In this document: in pieces, positions 1-7,305 of the stretch
Position numbering within the stretch: position 1 is the stretch's first letter
Layout of the letters: every line of letters begins with the position of its first letter
Assembly: GCA_018398765.1 (NCBI GenBank)
Contig: JAHBMJ010003441.1
Location: 1 to 10,815, forward strand
DNA from: Chromera velia
Lineage: Eukaryota; Sar; Chromeraceae
DNA length: 10,815 bases
Direction: 5' to 3'
The notes under the pieces: model-generated
What the model saw: the letters and a program-made list of their open reading frames with translations, nothing else
What the model was told of the DNA's origin: nothing
Database searches by the model: none
Position numbers and translations under genes: made by a program

Positions 1-13
1 GGGGGGGGGGGGG
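1..13. repeat. poly-G run at window edge
   Basis: The first 13 bases are all G. This may be a true homopolymer, but at the very edge of a sequence it more often marks a contig end or a read artefact. It lies beyond the last recognisable coding exon of the minus-strand methyltransferase, so the lost 3' end of that gene may be an assembly limit. Confidence 0.6.
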
Positions 14-102
14 CAGCAAAGGAGGAATTCGAAGTGTGCGAGAAAAAGATAAACAAAAAAACGCATCGCGCGCCGAAATAAACGTCGAGGAGATTTGTGC
101 AC

Positions 103-203
103 GTAGAGAGAGAAGGTCATGCAACTCGTCTGCAATGGAGAACAACAAAATCGGACAGTTTCCAGTCTCTTCCTCCGCTGTTTTTTTCTCAATTGCTCTT
201 GTA
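103..203 (-). other. probable methyltransferase exon 6 (boundaries uncertain)
   Basis: One minus-strand frame here reads like the C-terminal part of the LCMT family: [19 protein letters not shown], followed by HDLL. It resembles the family segment GEPF.FGID..EL..LL. An acceptor AAAAAG at 205-204 would give the needed phase (2 to 1), but its pyrimidine tract is poor. A stronger-looking acceptor lies near 234 (GCCTGTAG) but opens a different frame unless exon 5 ends elsewhere. The exon may end at CTCTAC|GTGCAC (103/102) or run on to the window edge. Confidence 0.45.
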
Positions 204-768
204 CTTTTTGGTTGAGCAGATTGACAGGCATGCGGGAAAACGCGCAGGCAGCCAAGAAGACGGACCTACAGGCGGACAGGCAGGCAGGAAAGCACATTGC
301 TGCATGCGGCTGCCTCACTGTTCCTTGTTTGTGTTTTCCTTCTTTCTTTCTTGCTTTCTTTCTTTCTTTCTTTCTTTTCCTCTATGTATTGTTCTCTCCG
401 AAGGCAGGCAGGCAGATGAGCGCGCAGAGAGACAGACTGACCGCCGAAAGAGACACTGGTTCGCAAAGTCGTAGGAAACCACGCTGCCCTCAGGAAGGGC
501 ATTACTGATGCTTCCCAGCAGGCCCTCGGCAGCCTGCAGTCAGCGCAAAGAAGGAACACAAAAAAGAGAGAGAGCGAACATTCATTGCTTGCTTGTCTGT
601 TTATTTCTCTATTTGTTTGTTTGGAGATCTAAACGGTACTGAAACAAAGCCCCTCGGCAGTCTTTGGAGTAAGTGGATTTATGTGGGGGAACCATAGACA
701 ATTCGTGATCCATGAGAGAAGACGGAGAGACTGAGAGCTATGAGATTCGTGCAGCCGCATCTATAGGA

Positions 769-812
<44 letters not shown>

Positions 813-1445
813 GGGTACTTGGAAAGACGAACACGAAGTGCATCGTTCGAGTCGATAGAAATGATTTTGGGGTTCATGCAGGAAAGAAAGAAGTTGCTCA
901 TAAAAAAACAAACACAGGAGGAGGAGGGAAACTCAAGAAGTAAAAGGAAAGAGAAAACGTATGTTCGACGCGACAAAAAATAAGCGTCCTGTATGGAGTC
1001 AAACTTCCGCACCCACCCGCCCATTCAACCTGCAGACTGACTGACTGACGGACGTTTTGTTCCAGATAGTAAAGGAGGCCTTCAAGAATGACGACTGTAG
1101 GTTTCTCAAGGTCGAGGCTTGCCTCCTGGAGTAGAGAGGAAGGGAAACCCACAGCCAGATCAGCCCCCACCCACCGGACCGCCTCAATGTTCGGCAGCCC
1201 GAGAGCCCGCACTTCCCTCTCCTTCTCTTTCATCACGATCGGAAAGTCTGCAGAACAGAAGGGAAGGGAAGGGAGGGAGGGGAGGGAGGGGAGGGAAGGA
1301 AGAGAAGGGAAGGAAAGGAACAGAAGGAAGAAAGGAAGGAAGGAAACAAACAAACAAACAAACAAAGAAAGAAAGAAAGAAAAAAAGAAAGAAAGAAAGA
1401 AAGAAAGAAAGAAGGAAGGAAGGAAAGAAAGAAAGAAAGAAAGAA

Positions 1446-1476
<31 letters not shown>

Positions 1477-1539
1477 GAAGGAAGGAAGGAAGGAAAGAAG
1501 GAAAGAAACAAAGAAAGAAAGAAAGAAAGAAAGAAAGAA

Positions 1540-1571
<32 letters not shown>

Positions 1572-1587
1572 AGGAAGGAAGGAAGGA

Positions 1588-1618
<31 letters not shown>

Positions 1619-1677
1619 GAAGGAAGGAAGGAAGGAAAGAAGGAAAGAAACAAAGAAAGAAAGAAAGAAAGAAAGAA

Positions 1678-1729
<52 letters not shown>

Positions 1730-3035
1730 AGAAAATCAGTTCCACACCGAACCACGAACAGATAGATACAAAGACTAATGGAAGGGGAATATTTTTGCAA
1801 GCGAGGAGAGGAGAGGAGGAAAGGAGGAGAGCCGAAAGAGGTTCCCTTTTCTTTCCTCCTTCAGGAAAAAAAGAAAGAAAATAAAGAAAGCGGACTCACC
1901 GACTTCGAAAAACTTCACTTCGGAAAGAATTTCCTTGTCGCCCTCTGCCGAGAAAAGACGATGAGCACGAGTTTCAAATCCAGCTGCAAGGGAGACCTGT
2001 GCAAAGACAGACAAAGACAGACAGATTATATGTTTCTTCTTCACACAGAGAGACAGAGAGACAAAGAGATAGACAGACACAGACACAGACTCTCCCTCTC
2101 TCTCTCCCTCTCTCTCAAACACATGAAACAGAAACACAAAGCACAACAGATTTCTTTTTTGCTCTTCTCTCTCCATACAACCTTTTCTCTCTCCATACAA
2201 CATTTTCTTTGCTTACCACTTGTCTGATGCCCCGTTCTCTGACAGCCTCCTCAACGACCGTGTCCAGAAAGTTGGACCGTGCAGAGAAGAACACAGTGTT
2301 GTACTGAGAAGCTCCTGCAATGCAATCCAACGCAATGCAAGGCAAGGCACATCCACCCAGGCAGAGAATCAGAGAAAGAAAAAAGGGGGGTAGAAGTCGA
2401 TCGGCCTTCAACAAGAAACCCGACGGCGGATGCACAAACAAGAAAAGAATTCCAAGGTAGAGAGAGAGAGAGGGCCTGCCTGTCCGACAAACCACTTCCT
2501 CCACCCATGCATCTGGTTGACAAACCAAAATCCACACACACATCGTCCGTCTTTTCTTTCGGCATGAGGGGAATTTCGCAAATGCAGCTCGCTCAATTGG
2601 CAAGGATGAAAAGCACTACGAGAGGGAAAAAGGAATCATATGCAGAAAGAAAGGTGTCCAGCGTGACTTTCCTTTCTTGCGCTAGGTGTCCAAACAAATG
2701 TTACTATTTTTCTACCGCGACGCACCTGAAATGACGCCTCTGAGAGACTTCCTCACCCACTCTGTGTCGACCATTGTTCTTCTGCTCCCTTCCAAGAAGA
2801 GCCTTGCCAGTGTGTCGTTGCACCTGTCTGGCTCGTCAGAGTAGAGGGCTCTCATGAACGTCGTGGCGTCGTTGCTTCCCTTCACTTTGGGCTCGCCGTC
2901 TCCGTCTCCTGCCGTCTCCTTTTCTTGGTGTCCCTTGGCGAGGAACGCAAAGGGATCGTCAGAAGATAAATCTGCCCCCAGGACCGCACAGGCCACCAGA
3001 AGGCTGAGTGCAGAGAGACTTTGATACACCTTCAT
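103..3035 (-). CDS. LCMT/Ppm-family SAM-dependent methyltransferase with signal peptide (multi-exon, 3' partial)
   Basis: Inferred exons on the minus strand are 3035-2726, 2314-2217, 1996-1900, 1247-1054, 533-442 and probably about 203-103. Phases across the first four junctions are 1, 0, 1, 0 and all match. The product starts with a signal peptide (basic Lys2, then a hydrophobic stretch to about residue 20 with AVLGA as a likely cleavage area). Family hallmarks follow: ARSNFLD near 115-121, the SAM-binding loop [15 protein letters not shown] at 136-150 (family norm GAGLDTRAYRL, here with Ala and Glu changes), the acidic strand FFEVDFP at 165-171, and EGLLYYL at 224-230. The LCMT family methylates carboxyl groups of proteins or small molecules; the substrate here cannot be told. 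The signal peptide points to the secretory route, or to a complex plastid if the host is an alga. The start Met is at 3035-3033; an upstream in-frame Met at 3083 would put 16 polar residues before the signal. The family call is strong; the C-terminus is not seen. Confidence 0.8.
339..380. repeat. (TTTC)n microsatellite
   Basis: About ten interrupted TTTC units on the plus strand. It lies in the inferred intron between methyltransferase exons 5 and 6, so it is GAAA in gene sense. Confidence 0.85.
442..533 (-). other. methyltransferase exon 5
   Basis: A pyrimidine-rich stretch and CTGACTGCAG precede it. It encodes residues 234-263: [16 protein letters not shown], then the strand [10 protein letters not shown], which fits the family segment before the C-terminal part. 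The proposed donor is CGGCG|GTCAGTC (phase 2), the same donor sequence as in the TRAF-type gene. The end is less certain than the start. Confidence 0.7.
768..811. repeat. (GATA)n-(GA)n microsatellite
   Basis: Three GATA units run into about 15 GA units. It lies inside methyltransferase intron 4 (1053-534), where the gene-sense strand is CT-rich. Confidence 0.9.
1054..1247 (-). other. methyltransferase exon 4
   Basis: The acceptor is TTCTGCAG, directly downstream in gene sense of the long pyrimidine array. It encodes residues 170-233, from [16 protein letters not shown] to [10 protein letters not shown]. Ending at CAAAAC|GTCCGT (phase 0) aligns without gaps to the family pattern GVLMYLPEEAVRALL once exon 5 ([10 protein letters not shown]) is joined. 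A later possible donor (CTGCAG|GTTGAA at 1021) would insert eight extra residues and is less likely. Confidence 0.85.
1257..1737. repeat. Purine-rich compound array (GGGAA, AAAC, GAAA, GGAA) filling intron 3
   Basis: About 480 bases of near-pure A and G on the plus strand: first GGGAA/GGGAGG units, then AAAC units near 1345-1366, then long GAAA runs broken by blocks of GGAA. A higher-order pattern is visible: GGAA block, AAGGAAAGAAACAAAG, then a GAAA run with an extra A. It occurs with its single C at 1509 and again at 1651, 142 bases apart. In the sense of the host gene the array is pyrimidine-only and ends a few bases before the exon 4 acceptor. Lys-Glu-rich open frames across it are products of the repeat. 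Confidence 0.95.
1900..1996 (-). other. methyltransferase exon 3 (SAM-binding loop)
   Basis: The acceptor TTTGCACAG precedes it and the donor is GAAGTCG|GTGAGT. It encodes residues 137-168: the SAM loop [14 protein letters not shown] and the strand VKFFEV. The final single G joins AC from exon 4 to give Asp169, exactly the conserved acidic residue of the family FEVD motif. This is strong support for the junction. Confidence 0.9.
2091..2116. repeat. (TC)n/(TCCC) tract
   Basis: A TC-rich simple repeat in methyltransferase intron 2 (2216-1997), next to CAGACA-type repeats at about 2045-2090. Confidence 0.8.
2167..2206. repeat. 20-bp tandem duplication
   Basis: CTCTCCATACAAC followed by TTTT occurs twice with a 20-base period, differing at one position (CCTTTT against CATTTT). 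It lies near the 5' end of methyltransferase intron 2. Confidence 0.8.
2217..2314 (-). other. methyltransferase exon 2
   Basis: It begins after the acceptor GCATTGCAG and ends CAAGTG|GTAAGC. The two entry bases complete a Gly codon with the last base of exon 1. It encodes 32 residues (105-136), including ARSNFLD and ERGIRQV, the segment just before the SAM-binding loop. This matches the family order (R..FFDD...A...G.RQVV). Phase at exit is 0. Confidence 0.85.
2726..3035 (-). other. methyltransferase exon 1 (signal peptide and N-terminal cap)
   Basis: This encodes residues 1-103 plus one base of codon 104. It holds the signal peptide, an acidic and glycine-rich linker (about 30-55), and the start of the methyltransferase domain ([14 protein letters not shown], resembling the family's N-terminal helix). 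The donor is TTTCAG|GTGCGT, leaving phase 1. The chosen ATG is the one directly before the hydrophobic signal sequence. Confidence 0.8.
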
Positions 3036-3614
3036 TCTCTCTCTCTGTGCTCTGACACAATGTTGCCAAAAATTGCCGTCCACGTCTCTGTCGGCTGAGA
3101 TGCGAATAAAGTCAAGCTAAGCGAGGCGATCTCATACACCCAACGAAGCTCTGTACCTCTTTTTCCACACAGTGTTGTATGTCTTGCCACAAGCCTCTGC
3201 TCCAGCTGAAGCGCTAGCTGCTCGTACATTGAACCGGAAGAGCTAGCGCCATCCGTCTTCGAGACTGTCCAAGCATGTCATCTTCAGACTGCCGCCACAC
3301 TGAAAACGCGCTCCGCGCGCAGCGCGGTCCGGACCGCCACGGAAATCCGGTCGGCCGTATACGTCTTGAGAGCGAATTTAACTTTCCGTCTCCTAGCTGC
3401 CAAAACCGGCCGTCTCCGCGAGCCAGGCTCCGAAAACCCTTTTGAGCACACACGCTGTCTCTCTACCTAATTAACTGTGGGGGGACGACTGATGATGACC
3501 GATGACGTGCAAGTCTTTTGTCATTACAGCGTCAAAGAGGTGAAGTTGGTTCTGATTCTCTGAGCTGGTCTCGGATCGTTTTTTGGTTGCGTATACCTTC
3601 TTTGTTTGGAAAAA
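3036..3614. promoter_or_regulatory. Divergent intergenic region between methyltransferase and MTAP
   Basis: About 580 bases separate the two head-to-head start codons, so both promoters and 5' leaders should lie here. No clear TATA box was recognised. The centre is GC-rich and holds a perfect 14-base palindrome at 3324-3337. Open frames on the minus strand across this stretch look like chance. In-frame stop TGA at 3561-3563 limits the MTAP coding start. Confidence 0.55.
3324..3337. repeat. 14-bp perfect palindrome
   Basis: GCGGTCCGGACCGC is its own reverse complement. It sits in a CG-dense patch (CGCGCTCCGCGCGCAGCG) in the divergent promoter region, a position where a dimeric regulator site would be plausible. 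Function is inferred only from place and symmetry. Confidence 0.5.
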
Positions 3615-4538
3615 ATGAGCACTTTCAAAGTGACAGACTTGACAGATGTGCGCGTGGCCGTCATTGGCGGAAGCGGTCTTTACCATCTTGACAATTTGAC
3701 CTATCTGGGGGACGTGAATCCAGAGACTCCCTGGGGATTTCCCTCTGCTCCCATTCACGTGTGTGAGACGGCGGCCAAACAGAAGGTTGCCTTTCTTTCC
3801 CGACATGGAAAGGGACACGTGTTCCTTCCTCATGAGCTTCCATTCCGAGCTAACATCGCTGCATTGAAAGCGATCGGATGTCAGGTCATTCTGGCTTTCT
3901 CAGCCTGTGGGAGTTTGAGAGAGGAGATTGCCCCAGAGGACTTTATCCTTGTCAGCCAGTTGATAGACCGCACAAAGGGCATCAGACCCTCCACCTTCTT
4001 CGGAGACGGAATGGCGGCACATGTCATGTTTGCCGATCCGTTTTCCCCCGTGCTTTCCAGCATCATTGCCGACGAGAATAAGAAGCAGGGCATTGTGAAG
4101 TTGCACGAGAATAAGTGTTTGGTCTGCATGGAGGGGCCTGCGTTCAGCACACGAGCTGAGAGTCATCTGTACAGGTCGTGGGGGTGTGACGTGATCAACA
4201 TGACCGCAATCCCCGAGGCCAAACTGGCGAAAGAGGCAGAGATTGAGTATCAGATGATTAACATGGCCACGGACTATGATTGTTGGAGGGAGTCCGAGGA
4301 GGCTGTGAGTGTGGAGGCAGTGATTCGGCATTTGACAAACAACGCCTCTTCAGCCAAGAAACTGGCAGAGGCTCTAATTCCCCGCATTGAGTCTGAACTT
4401 GCGAATCCAGACAGTGCGCTTTCAAAGAAAGTCAAGGCTGATGCTGGCAGCTCAAAAGGGGCTGTCATCACGGCCCCAGACCAACGCAACAAGGAGACGG
4501 CAGGCAAATTGAACTTCATGCTCCACGGGTACTTTTGA
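3615..4538 (+). CDS. MTAP: S-methyl-5'-thioadenosine phosphorylase
   Basis: A complete intronless frame of 307 residues. The enzyme splits methylthioadenosine with phosphate into adenine and methylthioribose-1-phosphate, feeding methionine and adenine salvage in the cytosol. Motifs in order: phosphate loop VIGGSGL at 16-22 (Ser20 in place of the usual Thr), SRHGKGH at 62-68, FSACGSLREEI at 95-105 (Ser96 where human has Thr93), GPAFSTRAES at 174-183, VINMTAIPE at 193-201, and ATDYDCW at 218-224. Asp220 and Asp222 mark preference for 6-amino purines and so separate MTAP from guanosine/inosine phosphorylases. The start ATG follows AAAA, a good eukaryotic context, and is the first Met after an in-frame stop at 3561; a TTG at 3606 is not needed. 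About 25 residues beyond residue 283 form a Lys/Ala-rich tail absent from the 283-residue human enzyme. It diverges from the methyltransferase and converges on the TRAF-type gene. Confidence 0.95.
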   Translation: MSTFKVTDLTDVRVAVIGGSGLYHLDNLTYLGDVNPETPWGFPSAPIHVCETAAKQKVAFLSRHGKGHVFLPHELPFRANIAALKAIGCQVILAFSACGSLREEIAPEDFILVSQLIDRTKGIRPSTFFGDGMAAHVMFADPFSPVLSSIIADENKKQGIVKLHENKCLVCMEGPAFSTRAESHLYRSWGCDVINMTAIPEAKLAKEAEIEYQMINMATDYDCWRESEEAVSVEAVIRHLTNNASSAKKLAEALIPRIESELANPDSALSKKVKADAGSSKGAVITAPDQRNKETAGKLNFMLHGYF

Positions 4539-4980
4539 TTGATTGGGTTTTTTTGGTTTAGACTTTCCTGCAGGGCTTCGATCTGTCCGTCCTTGGGATT
4601 CCAAGGAAGAAAAGAAGGAAGGGGGGAGTGAGAGGAATTCAGGGTGATGGCCAGGTAAAAGGGGAAATCTCTTTATATTGTTGTTGCGCGACCGTTGCGG
4701 CAGGTGTAGGGGGTTGGGGTGGTATGCAGGGACACAAGCAGAATTCACCGCATTTATCTGACAGGCTTTTAGATACCGACATGCGCTGGTCTGTGGCGGA
4801 CGGAGGGACGGAGGTTGCTAGATGTTTGGAGGGGGCCAACATGGAGTCACTGCGTCAGACAGTCGACTCAGACTGCATGAGCAGACTCGGACTGGGTGAG
4901 GGGAGAAGACTAGGGAGAAGAAACACTTTGATCATTCGGCTTTTGTGTTTATATCTAGGTTTATATATGGCTAAAAGGTC
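4539..4980. other. MTAP 3' flank
   Basis: No gene is recognised. A 118-residue open frame at 4628-4984 has no recognisable domain and looks like chance. The MTAP 3' untranslated region must lie here, but no clear AATAAA signal was seen near the stop codon. Confidence 0.5.
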
Positions 4981-4988
4981 ATAAGGCT

Positions 4989-5034
4989 GCCCGGCCTAGC
5001 GCCCGGCCTAGGATGACAGGCTAGATGACAGGCC
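4989..5034. repeat. Two adjacent short duplications
   Basis: GCCCGGCCTAG occurs at 4989-4999 and 5001-5011. It is followed at once by GATGACAGGCT at 5012-5022 and a near copy GATGACAGGCC at 5024-5034. They mark the left edge of the AT-rich block. Confidence 0.8.
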
Positions 5035-5192
5035 ATGACATGTTAGATACATCCAAAAATTTAGAAGATCATGAAGCTGTAGTCATGAAGATGTAATGAA
5101 TTGTTGTCACATTGTTGACCTGATTAATTAGCTTTAATTTCAAACATTTTAAATTGATAAATTAAATTCTACTAAAATTTTTAGTCTAGTTT

Positions 5193-5216
5193 CTAGTGAA
5201 TCCACTAGTGAATCCA
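5193..5216. repeat. 12-bp perfect tandem duplication
   Basis: CTAGTGAATCCA occurs twice back to back. Such a size could be a footprint of replication slippage or of element excision; nothing beside it decides. Confidence 0.85.
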
Positions 5217-5666
5217 GTCTTCGCAGTCTACAGAAAAACAACTGAAAATTCGGCTCAAAGTTTTAGAGAGTGCATGACTAACTTGCTGATAAAGTTCTAT
5301 CTGATACAGATCTAGATACCGATATAGATAATTGAACGCACAATCATTCCAGGTTCCTGTGTCTTGGTAAGACACTGAACACAGTAGCATACATAGAGTT
5401 CACTGTATCGTTCACACACCGAGAAATCTGTTCTAGCATGACATGGACTCACTGTCAGTAAACAGATACATAATTCATGTACTCTGACATTCCTTTGCTC
5501 GTATTGTATTGCTTTATGTAGAAGAAGTGCAGAAGAAGATACAAATCGCATGCCAAATTATTAATTGTTGAATTAATTGCCGTAATTGCAAAGCAACCAC
5601 GCGCACCCTCTACGCGCGCCCATCACAATGGCTGTCACCGTTCTTCATTTTTCATACATGTCGTAT

Positions 5667-5701
5667 GCATGCAAGGCTTCGACATTCGAAGCCCTGCATG
5701 C
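5667..5701. repeat. 16-bp inverted repeat (hairpin)
   Basis: The left arm GCATGCAAGGCTTCGA (5667-5682) pairs with the right arm TCGAAGCCCTGCATGC (5686-5701) around a three-base loop with a single mismatch. The pairing can extend two or three bases outward. A third partial copy, GGGGCTTCGACGCTTGCAT, follows at about 5706-5724. Confidence 0.8.
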
Positions 5702-5731
5702 ATGTGGGGCTTCGACGCTTGCATAAGTGTT

Positions 5732-5747
5732 AATTGTTCTAACAATT
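5732..5747. repeat. 7-bp inverted repeat
   Basis: AATTGTT, two bases, then AACAATT: a perfect small hairpin about 30 bases after the larger one. Confidence 0.75.
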
Positions 5748-6094
5748 GCTTATTTCTAAAAAAAATATTTGAAATTATTTCATGCATGGCTGTTCTTATA
5801 TTGAAGTCTAGTGTTAAGCATTGTCAAGAGTAATAAAAAGTAAAAAAGAAAGAAAATTGGAAAGCATTAAACAAAAAGTCTCCTCTGACCACTTATGATT
5901 TTTCCTAGATTTTTTTTCTTTTTCTTTTTTAAGCCGCCGGCCGGTGACGCGGCGACGCCTATCCTAGCTCAGTAGTAGTACTTAGAGTAGTAGAGATACT
6001 AGCATAATTATTACATATAATTAAATGATAATTTAAAGATTGAATTCTACGTACTGGTATGTCAGGATTCCTTTCTATAATAGGTAAATTCATT

Positions 6095-6114
6095 TCAATC
6101 AATCAATCAATCAT
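6095..6114. repeat. (AATC)n microsatellite
   Basis: Four to five AATC units in the AT-rich block. Confidence 0.85.
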
Positions 6115-6179
6115 TATAAGTTTCTTTTTTTTGTTTTTTCTTTTTTCCCCTCTTATAACCCCCTAAGTGTGAACGAAAA

Positions 6180-6679
6180 CTTTCTTCTAGACTTCAACTG
6201 ACTCGAAGTTTCCTTTGCATGTCGCTGGAAGTATCTTCTTACGGATGCGGACAATGATGGAGCGTTATGGTCATTGGTCAAAGGTCAGCTGTACAAGATA
6301 ATCTGAAAATGATAAGCTTGCTGCATAAACGCACTTTGTGCGGCGTCTTTGCCACACTCGAGTCACGTCAGTGATTGCGATCATGCACTATTCATAACAA
6401 CAGATGCCACACGACCAAACACAATTTGCACGCGGATTCAACATAATTAAGAACATTCTCAGGAAGGAAGCCTCTGCACCCCTCATATACTGTTTATTTT
6501 TAAGTTCTCTCTTCAAGGCTTCTGCATATCTTTTTGGGTAATACTTTGCAGAGGGAAAGGAGAAAAAAAGCTTTGCTTCTTGGAAGCTACAAACTGAATT
6601 GACAATGTTGCGCAACCGCGCCATTCAGACATTTCATAACATGGATTGCGATTTCACCCGCTTGATTGTATGTAGCTAT
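6180..6679. other. Gap with one weak open frame
   Basis: The only frame of note is 78 residues on the minus strand (6624-6388), with a Lys/Arg/Tyr-rich middle (YYPKRYAEALKRELKNKQY). It has no recognised domain, no clear splice partner and no sign of constraint that I can judge. It could be a fragment of a decayed gene. I do not call it a gene. Confidence 0.35.
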
Positions 6680-6724
6680 GAAAGAAAGGAAGGAAAGAAA
6701 GAAAGAAAGAAAGAAAGAAAGAAA
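6680..6724. repeat. (GAAA)n microsatellite
   Basis: Purine array of GAAA with a GGAA head, the same unit type as the large intron array at 1257-1737. Confidence 0.9.
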
Positions 6725-6878
6725 TGAGGCAACACAGATGTCGTCAATCAAGAGAATGCGATCACATGACACGTCTCATTGAAACGACAATTTGTCTGTT
6801 TCTTTTTCTCTTCCTCTCTCTCCCTCCTTTCCTCCGCGCAGGCCACGGGTTTGAACGTTCGTGCGTGTGTCTACGGAG

Positions 6879-6881
6879 TGA

Positions 6882-6915
<34 letters not shown>

Positions 6916-7068
6916 GTGTGCGTGTGTGTGTGTTTGTGTGTGTGTATGTGTGTGTGTATGTGTGTATGTGTGTGTGTGTGTGTGTATGTGTGTGTACGCG
7001 CGTGGATATTTGTGTGTGTACGCGCGTGGATATTTGTGTGTGTACGCGCGTGGATATTTGTGTGTGTA

Positions 7069-7131
<63 letters not shown>

Positions 7132-7134
7132 ACG
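6879..7134. repeat. (TG)n array with a nested 24-bp triplication
   Basis: About 250 bases of TG units broken by TATG and CGTG. Within it a 24-base unit beginning TACGCGCGTGGATATTTG is repeated three times exactly at 6995-7018, 7019-7042 and 7043-7066, with a partial copy at 7131. It lies downstream of the stop codon of the minus-strand TRAF-type gene, so it reads (CA)n in that gene's sense and could be in its 3' untranslated region. Cys-Val-rich and Thr-His-rich frames across it are repeat products. Confidence 0.95.
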
Positions 7135-7236
7135 CGCGTGGGTGTTTGTGTCTTTGCGTCTGAGTCGTGTGTATGTGTGTTCATGGGTGCAGCGAATCTC
7201 TGCAGGTGGATACACAGACAGACTAGCTGCGTGATT

Positions 7237-7253
7237 GCATGCATGCATGCATG
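7237..7253. repeat. (GCAT)4
   Basis: Four tandem GCAT units between the TG array and the stop codon of the TRAF-type gene. Confidence 0.8.
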
Positions 7254-7280
7254 TTTTGTCTCGATCGCTGCCTCATTCGA

Positions 7281-7302
7281 TCCCTTCCCTTCCCTTCCCT
7301 TT
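7281..7302. repeat. (CCCTT)4
   Basis: Four CCCTT units begin four bases past the TRAF-type stop codon in gene sense, where they read AAGGG. Confidence 0.85.
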
Positions 7303-7305
7303 AAT

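Larger units (their letters stand above)
5040..6180. other. AT-rich block without a recognisable gene
   Basis: Base composition turns strongly AT-rich here (many AATTAATT and TAAATT words) compared with the GC-balanced genes around it. Only short, unconvincing frames are present. It contains hairpins, short tandem duplications and an isolated GC-rich patch at about 5932-5958 (GCCGCCGGCCGGTGACGCGG). It could be a decayed mobile element or inserted organelle DNA, but no terminal repeats, transposase or organelle gene was recognised. Confidence 0.5.

Noticed and set aside
1088-1778. Long open frames rich in Lys, Glu and Arg on the plus strand, and Phe/Ser/Leu-rich ones on the minus strand
   Set aside because: They are translations of the GAAA/GGAA array. 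The array lies in an intron whose flanking exons join cleanly.
3032-3453. Minus-strand frames of 65 and 79 residues upstream of the methyltransferase start
   Set aside because: They have no recognisable domain or splice partner and lie in the promoter region. The signal peptide start at 3035 is a better N-terminus.
4628-4984. 118-residue plus-strand frame after MTAP
   Set aside because: No domain, odd composition and overlap with the probable 3' untranslated region; likely chance.
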